Translations under genes and position numbers: made by a program | Assembly (NCBI RefSeq): GCF_932526225.1 | Contig: NC_064037.1 | Span: 1,736,001 to 1,800,000, forward strand | DNA from: Nematostella vectensis | Taxonomy: Eukaryota > Cnidaria > Anthozoa > Actiniaria > Edwardsiidae | Reading direction: 5' to 3' | Length of the DNA stretch: 64,000 nt | Notes under the pieces: model-generated | The model's input: the letters and a program-made list of their open reading frames with translations, nothing else | Told to the model about the DNA's origin: nothing | Databases searched by the model: none | Shown here: in pieces, positions 54,597 to 64,000 of the stretch | Layout of the letters: every line of letters starts with the position of its first letter | Position numbering within the stretch: the stretch's first letter is position 1

Positions 54597-57500
54597 CTAA
54601 TCGCCTATTTTAGACTTTTTTCTCACTATCGTAAAGAAATTGGAGCCTGCATTCCCCTGTCCAGAGGTTGCCATAACTTGCCGTGTATAGCTCACGGGCT
54701 CGTATTGTCCAGCGGTCATCGGCTCCAGGTTTGTTTGCCCTATTTCCTGTCCAGCAGTTTCCGGTAGCTGACCAGTATAACGTGCGGACTCATAATAATC
54801 TCCAGAAGGAGCGAGTTTGAGTCCCGATGGCGTGATAAGCCCGTGACCAGTAGTGCCCAGTCCCATCAGCTCAATCTGCTGACCCTGTTCCGCAGGCTCA
54901 ACTGCCATTTCTGCTGACTTAACATCTTGATCCTCGGAATTTATCTCGTGTCCCGGAAGTTTCATACCCTGTCCCGCGAAATTGATACGCTGTTCTGAGG
55001 TTTTGATACCCTGTCCCGCGGATTTGATACCATGTCCCGCGAAATTGATCTGCTGTCCTTGCTCCTCTTCATTGATCTCATCTCCTGTGTACTGCATCCC
55101 TTCCTCTGCGGACCTCAAGCCGTCGCCCGCGCCTCCTGTCAAGGCCTGCTGCTGCTGGCGTTGCTGCTGGATGTCGTTGCATGAGAGCACGCGATTCTCC
55201 GCGCCCAGGACCACTGGTCTACAGTCTAGGTCCACCTTGCACCGCCCGAAGTCGTCCAGACACGCGGACTCCTGACACGGATCCATCCCGCACATTGTCT
55301 CGGGCTTCTTTAGGTAGAACCCCCGCCAGCCTGAAAATGAATGTTTCCACAGAAACACACGAAGAGATGGTGCCAGCGTTAGTAACAATTCAAGCTGATT
55401 TTGCTTTCACGATGGTGATAGCTTGGAATTTTGATCCACGGGATGGCTACAGCTAAATACCAATTTTTCGCACTCTAACGTTGCGTGAGAGGGGATTGAA
55501 TCGAGTCGATGACCGAACAGCATCTTGGGACTCTTTTAGGTGACGCAATCTTAAGCATGTTGATGTGATACTGAATAAAAGCTAGAGAATGGTAGGTTTT
55601 GATTTTCTGCTCCCGGAATGTCTTTGTTATTTAGATTCAAAACTTTAACAGTGGAATCTTTCAAAGCTAATTGTGTCTCCTGTAGTCGTCCCGTCATGCT
55701 TTTTGCTTATCAGGTCGACCCAGCCCCCCGTGCAACCAAAAAGTGGCCAAAAGAGATATACAGCTACCAGCACCCTAAGCATACTGATCACTGATGGATA
55801 ACAAAGTGACAAATAATCCAAAATGGCTACCCCTCTTACCCTTGCATTGTTTGATACGTGAGCCATACTCGTCTAAGAACACTGGGTTGCAGTTCGTGTC
55901 GGTTACACACTTTGCGTCGTTCCTATTGAAGCAACCAAACTCCTCGCAAGGGTTAAACCCGCACACTGGCTCCGGATTCATGTCTCCAAACATTCCCGGT
56001 GGGTGGGACGGTCTTATCACTGAAAATAGAATGTGCGTGTGTGACGCAGAAGCCGACGAATATCATCCGTGAGGGCCACAGGACACAGGTCCTTTTGTTT
56101 GTGCTTTGCGGGTTACACATGAGAAAGTTTTCAACAAAAGAAGAAGCCAAGACAGAATAAAACGGACTTTTCATTTTTTTCTTCGTCTGTTTATGTTTAA
56201 TGCGTCATAACGTGAACCTTGGCTTACCTCTCTGCATGCGTATGTTTAATGCGTCATAACGTGAACCTTGGCTTACCTCTCTGCATGCGTATGTTTAATG
56301 CGTCATAACGTGAACCTTGGCTTACCTCTCTGCATGCGTATGTTTAATGCGTCATAACGTGAACCTTGGCTCACCTCTCTGCATGCGTATGTTTAATGCG
56401 TCATAACGTGAACCTTGGCTCACCTCTCTGCATGCGTATGTTTAATGCGTCCTAACGTAAACCTTGGCTTACCTCTCTGCATGCGTATGTTTAATGCGTC
56501 ATAACGTGAACCTTGGCTTACCTCTCTGTTTTGGGCATGGTTGTGTATTGCACACTTGGATACCAATCAAAAGGTCTTGATCACACTTCTTGCCAGGCTC
56601 AGTGGTGTGACAGCGACGTGTGCGCTTTCTCCATCCCCCACCGCAAGTTTTAGTGCACTTGGTGAAACCGGTCCATGGACCGTACACCTCGATACCCGCA
56701 GATCCCTCGGAATTACCCGAAGAGTCCTCGAAATGACCCGCAGATTCCTCGTTATTTGTCGAGTTCTCGATTCCGGCTAAAATTTGGAATGTGTTCATGT
56801 GTAAGACGATTATAAAGCAGATAAGAGGGGTAGAGGGTAGGTAGAGAGGGAGGGAGGGAGGGGCTTATTGAGGGGGGGCTTAAAAGAGATGGGGAGCTGC
56901 ATAGACCCTTGACCACGCCCCCTCAGTAGACTCACCTGGACACGCCCCCTCAGTAGACTCACCTGGACACGCCCCCTCAGTAGACTCACCTGGACACGCC
57001 CCCTCAGTAGACTCACCTGGACACGCCCCCTCAGTAGACTCACCTGGACACGCCCCCTCAGTAGACTCACCTGAACACGCCCACTCAGTAGACTCACCTG
57101 GACACGCCCCCTCAGTAGACTCACCTGGACACGCCCCCTCAGTAGACTCACCTGGACACGCCCCCTCAGTAGACTCACCTGGACACGCCCCCTCAGTAGA
57201 CTCACCTGGACACGCCCCCTCAGTAGACTCACCTGGACACGCCCCCTCAGTAGACTCACCTGGACACGCCCCCTCAGTAGACTCACCTGGACACGCCCCC
57301 TCAGTAGACTCACCTGGACACGCCCCCTCAGTAGACTCACCTGGACACGCCCCCTCAGTAGACTCACCTGGACACGCCCCCTCAGTAGACTCACCTGGAC
57401 ACGCCCCCTCAGTAGACTCACCTGGACACGCCCCCTCAGTAGACTCACCTGGACACGCCCCCAAATTGCAGTTTCTTGTCTCCACTAACCCCTGCGGGCA

Positions 57501-58132
57501 CTGGTTCCCACGAACACACGTACACTTCCGACTGCGCGTTTGCGTGGCCTGGGCACCACAGCTTTGAGAACACACCGACCATTTGGACCAATCAGAGACC
57601 TTGCATGGATTCCCATCATCTGACACACGTGACATTCCTACTGATGCCACGTGACCCACTGATGGTAATTCAATTGGGAGGTATTCTGCTCTCGGTGAGT
57701 TCTCGTCTGCTATCGGGGCGTACTCGTTGGTTTGGGATTCGGTTGATTGCCTTGTCTTGTCCTGAATGTTTGCTTTCATCTTTTTTCTCTGTTTATCCGG
57801 GAAAATTACTTTTATCGTAGTCCGATATTTTGGCGTCTGTGTGGGTCTGTTTTTGTCAGCCATTGGTTTGACGGTGTCTTCGGTTGGCTGTGAAGAAATT
57901 GCGTCTGGATCCCCCATACGATCATGTTGCTGCGTCATGTCAACTGTGTTGTCTTGACCTGCCTTCTGCTGCTCTTTGCTGTATTGTCCGCCCCCCTGGT
58001 CCCCATCAGGCGCCTCTATATTGAAGTCGCTCGTGTTGTTTGATCTAAACTCATCTGATTGCTGGATGTTTTCCTGCCCGAGTAGATATGCTGCCCCAGG
58101 GTCTGTCATTGTTGTCTCGGTCGGTTGAGATC
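54597..58132 (-). CDS. Secreted thrombospondin type-1 repeat protein with two Cys-rich modules (5' partial)
   Basis: Exons: 58132-57449, 56776-56522, 56019-55840, 55330-54597; phases close. The first listed exon is probably internal (acceptor TTGCTTCAG, open upstream of the ATG at 58109), so the 5' end, including any signal peptide, is not seen. Order: an acidic and Gln/Ser-rich region; TSP1 module 1 (VSDWSKWSVCSQSCGAQATQ, CNLGACPG); TSP1 module 2 (YGPWTGFTKCTKTCGGGWRK, CNTQPCPKQ); two related modules of pattern C-G-x-x-PC-x4-C-x6-7-C-x-x-D-x-x-C-x-PV-x9-10-C (PVCGFNPCEEFGC and TMCGMDPCQESAC); then a Gln-rich linker and imperfect INFAGQGIK-like repeats. Likely extracellular matrix or surface; the exact role is unknown. 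Confidence 0.85.
56174..56530 (-). repeat. 49-bp minisatellite made of a TSP1-gene exon end plus 5' splice site
   Basis: Six to seven units containing, on the minus strand, CAGAGAGGTAAGCCAAGGTT, CACGTTATGACGCATTAAAC. The real junction at 56522 reads AAACAGAGAG, GTAAGCCAAGGTTCACG. The units keep the last exon bases CAGAGAG and the GTAAGC or GTGAGC donor. Confidence 0.93.
56905..57455 (-). repeat. 27-bp in-frame minisatellite made of the TSP1 exon end plus 5' splice site
   Basis: About 20 units, on the minus strand GGGGCGTGTCCAG, GTGAGTCTACTGAG. The unit is the last codons of TSP1 module 1 (G-A-C-P) plus the donor. At 27 bp it is nine codons, and the frame remains open through the whole array as ACPGESTEG, with one variant unit (WACSGESTE). 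Each unit has an intact GTGAGT donor. Confidence 0.95.
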
Positions 58133-58217
58133 CTGAAGCAAGAATTCATTGATGGCTGGAGACGTGAAAATGATCATGACAGAAGCCCGTGATGGTGGTA
58201 ACCGATGATGAAGTTGA

Positions 58218-58838
58218 TGATAGATAGATAGATAGATAGATAGATATGTTTATTTAAGACCTTTGGCAGTTCATTTACAATAAGCTGAATAAGAGGCATC
58301 AGTCAGAACACTTAGCACGAACAAGTTACGTATTATATATATAGATTGATAAATTAAATTTAGAAGTACAAAAATCGCTTAGTCTGTTTGTGCGAGGCCC
58401 TGGAGTAAGAGCATTGGTACTCCCTGACCTGAGAGAATACCCATGAAGGTGGATACCATGCGCGCTAAGCACGGATTTGGGCTTTGACTCGCGCGCGGAC
58501 AGAAGAAACTTATGACACGCCTCTCCACGCCGCGTGGAGAGGTTCTGCAGGCCAGTTACTTCCAGAGCAACCTGATAACTCAAGCCAGGGAGTATGATGC
58601 GAAGGGCTCTACGCTGTACACCCTCAATGACATATTCAGGATAGTCCTGCAGGGCTGACCATACGGGCGAGGCGTATTCTAAGACTGACCTTATCAGCGA
58701 GATGTAAATACGGACCAGATATTTAGTAGGTACTGATCTCCTAAGAAGCCTGAGTGCATATAGGTCAATACGTACGTAATTATTGCCTCTATCGAGAGAT
58801 TCTAAGATGGTGTGAAGAAAATAAATCAATGCGTGCAC
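58218..58838 (-). mobile_element. CR1/L2-like non-LTR retrotransposon 3' fragment with microsatellite tail
   Basis: A frame at 58326-58838 resembles the thumb and tail region after a reverse transcriptase: ALRLLRRSVPTKYLVRIYIS, SVLEYASPVWSA, GVQRRALRIILPG. On the minus strand it ends in a (TATC)n tail at about 58218-58245. It is 5'-truncated, and lies upstream of the TSP1 exons on the same strand. Confidence 0.85.
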
Positions 58839-58868
58839 AGTGGATTTACCATTGACCGAGAATCATTT

Positions 58869-59051
58869 ATGATTGGATTGGAATCTCTCCCAGATAGAAA
58901 CTGCCCTGGAAACATTGCAGAAGGGTTCGCCATCCTCTTAGATGTTTTCTGTGGCCAGTGGGACACACAAAACAACGATTTTGTACTCAAACATGTACTA
59001 CAAACTATGTGGCAGCCATTGACGGTGCCGCTGACCCCTGTCCAAAAATGA
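58869..59051 (+). CDS. Short unrecognised ORF or gene fragment
   Basis: 60 aa from ATG (the frame is open about 57 bases further upstream without ATG). Contains GLESLPDRNCPGNIAEGFAI, LLDVFCGQWDTQNNDFVLKH, VLQTMWQPLTVPL. Its composition looks protein-like rather than repeat-derived, but I know no family. It could be an exon of an unseen gene or a fragment of a mobile element next to the CR1-like piece. Confidence 0.25.
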   Translation: MIGLESLPDRNCPGNIAEGFAILLDVFCGQWDTQNNDFVLKHVLQTMWQPLTVPLTPVQK

Positions 59052-59229
59052 TGGTGATAACGATGACGATAATGACGTTGATGAGATGATGATAACGACT
59101 ACAAGACGACTACGATGATGATTGCGACTATGTGATGAAAATGGTGGTGGGAATGATTATTACAAGCTAGGGTGTGGTCGAAGCAAAAGCTGGAGATGAC
59201 TTCTATGACGATAATAGTGATCATGATGG

Positions 59230-62200
59230 TTCATGATGAAAATGATGATGATTATGAGAGACCATGATGATTATGAGAGACCATGATGATTATGAGAGAC
59301 CATGATGATTATGAGAGACCATGATGATTATAAGAGACCATGATGATTATGAGAGACCATGATGTTTATAAGAGACCATGATGATTATGAGAGACCATGA
59401 TGATTATGAGAGACCATGATGATTATAAGAGACCATGATGATTATGAGAGACCATGATGATTATAAGAGACCATGATGATTATGAGAGACCATGATGATT
59501 ATGAGAGACCATGATGATTATGAGAGACCATGATGATTATAAGAGACCGTGATGATTATGAGAGACCATGATGATTATAAGAGACCATGATGATTATGAG
59601 AGACCATGATGATTATGAGAGACCATGATGATTATAAGAGACCATGATGATTATGAGAGACCATGATGATTATGAGAGACCATGATGATTATGAGAGACC
59701 ATGATGATTATAAGAGACCATGATGATTATAAGAGACCATGATGTTTATAAGAGACCATGATGATTATGAGAGACCATGATGTTTATAAGAGACCATGAT
59801 GTTTATAAGAGACCATGATGATTATAAGAGACCATGATGATTATAAGAGACCATGATGATTATGAGAGACCATGATGATTATGAGAGACCATGATGATTA
59901 TGAGAGACCATGATGATTATGAAAGACCATGATGATTATGAGAGACCATGATGTTTATAAGAGACCATGATGTTTATAAGAGACCATGATGTTTATAAGA
60001 GACCATGATGATTATGAGAGACCGTGATGATTATAAGAGACCGTGATGTTTATAAGAGACCATGATGTTTATAAGAGACCATGATGATTATAAGAGACCA
60101 TGATGATTATGAGAGACCATGATGTTTATAAGAGACCATGATGTTTATAAGAGACCATGATGTTTATAAGAGACCATGATGTTTATAAGAGACCATGATG
60201 ATTATGAGAGACCATGATGATTATGAGAGACCATGATGTTTATAAGAGACCATGATGTTTATAAGAGACCATGATGTTTATAAGAGACCATGATGTTTAT
60301 AAGAGACCATGATGATTATGAGAGACCATGATGATTATGAGAGACCATGATGTTTATCAGAGACCATGATGTTTATAAGAGACCATGATGTTTATAAGAG
60401 ACCATGATGATTATAAGAGACCATGATGTTTATAAGAGACCATGATGATTATGAGAGACCATGATGTTTATAAGAGACCATGATGATTATGAGAGACCAT
60501 GATGATTATAAGAGACCATGATGATTATGAGAGACCATGATGATTATAAGAGACCATGATGATTATAAGAGACCATGATGTTTATAAGAGACCATGATGA
60601 TTATGAGAGACCATGATGATTATGAGAGACCATGATGATTATAAGAGACCATGATGATTATAAGAGACCATGATGATTATGAGAGACCATGATGATTATG
60701 AGAGACCATGATGATTATAAGAGACCATGATGATTATGAGAGATCATGATGATTATGAGAGACCATGATGATTAGAAGAGACCATGATGATTATGAGAGA
60801 CCATGATGTTTATGAGAGACCATGATGTTTATAAGAGACCATGATGATTATGAGAGACCATGATGATTATGAGAGACCATGATGATTATGAGAGACCATG
60901 ATGATTATGAGAGACCATGATGATTATGAGAGACCATGATGTTTATAAGAGACCATGATGATTATGAGAGACCATGATGATTATGAGAGACCATGATGAT
61001 TATAAGAGACCATGATGATTATAAGAGACCATGATGTTTATAAGAGACCATGATGATTATGAGAGACCATGATGTTTATAAGAGACCATGATGATTATAA
61101 GAGACCATGATGATTATAAGAGACCATGATGATTATGAGAGACCATGATGATTATGAGAGACCATGATGATTATGAGAGACCATGATGGTTATGAGAGAC
61201 CATGATGATTATGAGAGACCATGATGATAATGAGAGACCATGATGATTATGAGAGACCATGATGATTATGAGAGACCATGATGATTATAAGAGACCGTGA
61301 TGATTATGAGAGACCATGATGATTATGAGAGACCATGATGTTTATAAGAGACCGTGATGATTATGAGAGACCATGATGATTATGAGAGACCATGATGATT
61401 ATGAGAGACCATGATGATTATGAGAGACCATGATGATTATGAGAGACCATGATGATTATAAGAGACCATGATGATTATGAGAGACCATGATGTTTATAAG
61501 AGACCATGATGATTATGAGAGACCATGATGATTATGAGAGACCATGATGATTATAAGAGACCATGATGATTATGAGAGACCATGATGATTATAAGAGACC
61601 ATGATGATTATGAGAGACCATGATGATTATAAGAGACCATGATGATTATAAGAGACCATGATGATTATAAGAGACCATGATGATTATGAGAGACCATGAT
61701 GTTTATAAGAGACCGTGATGATTATGAGAGACCATGATGATTATGAGAGACCATGATGATTATGAGAGACCATGATGATTATGAGAGACCATGATGATTA
61801 TGAGAGACCATGATGATTATGAGAGACCATGATGATTATAAGAGACCATGATGATTATGAGAGATCATGATGATTATGAGAGACCATGATGATTAGAAGA
61901 GACCATGATGATTATGAGAGACCATGATGTTTATGAGAGACCATGATGTTTATAAGAGACCATGATGATTATGAGAGACCATGATGATTATGAGAGACCA
62001 TGATGTTTATGAGAGACCATGATGATTATGAGAGACCATGATGATTATAAGAGACCATGATGATTATGAGAGACCATGATGTTTATAAGAGACCATGATG
62101 ATTATAAGAGACCATGATGATTATGAGAGACCATGATGTTTATAAGAGACCATGATGATTATGAGAGACCATGATGTTTATAAGAGACCATGATGTTTAT

Positions 62201-64000
62201 AAGAGACCATGATGTTTATAAGAGACCATGATGATTATGAGAGACCATGATGATTATAAGAGACCATGATGATTATGAGAGACCATGATGTTTATAAGAG
62301 ACCATGATGTTTATAAGAGACCATGATGTTTATAAGAGACCATGATGTTTATAAGAGACCATGATGATTATGAGAGACCATGATGATTATAAGAGACCAT
62401 GATGATTATGAGAGACCATGATGATTATGAGAGACCATGATGATTATAAGAGACCATGATGATTATGAGAGACCATGATGATTATAAGAGACCATGATGA
62501 TTATGAGAGACCATGATGATTATGAGAGACCATGATGTTTATAAGAGACCATGATGTTTATAAGAGACCATGATGTTTATAAGAGACCATGATGTTTATA
62601 AGAGACCATGATGATTATGAGAGACCATGATGATTATGAGAGACCATGATGTTTATAAGAGACCATGATGTTTATAAGAGACCATGATGTTTATAAGAGA
62701 CCATGATGATTATAAGAGACCGTGATGATTATAAGAGACCGTGATGTTTATAAGAGACCATGATGATTATGAGAGACCATGATGATTATGAGAGACCATG
62801 ATGATTATAAGAGACCGTGATGATTATAAGAGACCGTGATGTTTATAAGAGACCATGATGATTATGAGAGACCATGATGATTATGAGAGACCATGATGAT
62901 TATGAGAGACCATGATGATTATGAGAGACCATGATGATTATAAGAGACCATGATGATTATGAGAGACCATGATGATTATAAGAGACCATGATGATTATAA
63001 GAGACCATGATGATTATGAGAGACCATGATGATTATAAGAGACCATGATGATTATGAGAGACCATGATGATTACGAGAGACCATGATGATTATGAGAGAC
63101 CATGATGATTATAAGAGACCATGATGATTAGGAGAGACCATGATGATTATAAGAGACCATGATGATTATGAGAGACCATGATGATTATAAGAGACCATGA
63201 TGATTATAAGAGACCATGATGATTATAAGAGACCATGATGTTTATAAGAGACCATGATGTTTATAAGAGACCATGATGATTATGAGAGACCATGATGATT
63301 ATGAGAGACCATGATGATTATAAGAGACCATGATGATTATGAGAGACCATGATGATTATAAGAGACCATGATGATTATGAGAGACCATGATGATTATGAG
63401 AGACCATGATGATTATGAGAGACCATGATGATTATGAGAGACCATGATGATTATGAGAGACCATGATGATTATGAGAGACCATGATGATTATGAGAGACC
63501 ATGATGATTATGAGAGACCATGATGATTATAAGAGACCATGATGATTATGAGAGACCATGATGATTATAAGAGACCATGATGATTATGAGAGACCATGAT
63601 GATTATGAGAGACCATGATGATTATAAGAGACCATGATGATTATAAGAGACCATGATGATTATGAGAGACCATGATGTTTATAAGAGACCATGATGATTA
63701 TAAGAGACCATGATGATTATGAGAGACCATGATGATTATGAGAGACCATGATGTTTATAAGAGACCATGATGATTATGAGAGACCATGATGATTATAAGA
63801 GACCATGATGATTATGAGAGACCATGATGATTATAAGAGACCATGATGATTATAAGAGACCATGATGATTATGAGAGACCATAATGATTATGAGAGACCA
63901 TGATGTTTATAAGAGACCATGATGATTATGAGAGACCATGATGATTATAAGAGACCATGATGATTATGAGAGACCATGATGATTACGAGAGACCATGATG
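59230..64000. repeat. 19-bp satellite array, open at the right edge of the window
   Basis: About 250 units of GAGACCATGATGATTATGA or close variants. Nearly all variation is at two linked sites: GATGATTATGAGA, GATGATTATAAGA and GATGTTTATAAGA. Rare variants are CCGTGATG and GAGATCATG. It is preceded by a degenerate GATGA/GATAA-rich stretch (59045-59230) from which it may have arisen. The prime period means no stable open frame. It contains no gene and continues beyond 64000. Confidence 0.97.

Overview
The window is from an animal nuclear genome: intron-rich genes with GT/AG splice sites, a BEL/Pao LTR retrotransposon, CR1-like non-LTR fragments, MITEs and very many minisatellites. The conserved genes suit an early-branching metazoan. 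An anthozoan such as a sea anemone is my inference, not something the sequence proves.

Layout. 1-8244 (+) is the 3' part of CAD (end of the dihydroorotase domain, linker, complete aspartate transcarbamoylase). Tandem arrays follow. 11810-27456 (-) is PELO, 16 exons, 386 aa; its second intron holds a 46-bp satellite and a nearly intact BEL/Pao element (20021-25872). 27703-30458 (+) is a NUDT6-like Nudix gene sharing a short divergent promoter region with PELO. 30731-35430 (-) is KMT5A/SET8. 37099-39537 (-) is XBP1, with a 20-nt IRE1-type intron, an overlapping unspliced-frame tail and an upstream ERSE. 43963-50721 (-) is a complete membrane-anchored gamma-glutamyltransferase. 51597-53246 (-) is a two-exon gene for a small single-pass membrane protein I do not recognise. 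54597-58132 (-) is the 3' part of a secreted thrombospondin-type-1 gene. 59230-64000 is an uninterrupted 19-bp satellite that runs off the window.

The most unusual signal is a recurrent architecture. In CAD, GGT, the small membrane gene and the TSP1 gene, minisatellite arrays abut splice junctions, and their repeat units are copies of the junction itself (exon end plus 5' splice site, or 3' splice site plus exon start). At least ten junctions show this. In three arrays the unit length is a multiple of three, and the frame stays open through all or part of the array, so alternative use of the copied sites could add whole peptide repeats. The second notable system is XBP1: the unconventional intron, the hydrophobic region plus arrest-like tail of XBP1u, and the ERSE all occur in one compact gene.

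Gene models were built by hand from homology and splice-site phase. Exon lengths and phases close for all complete genes, but no transcript evidence was available.
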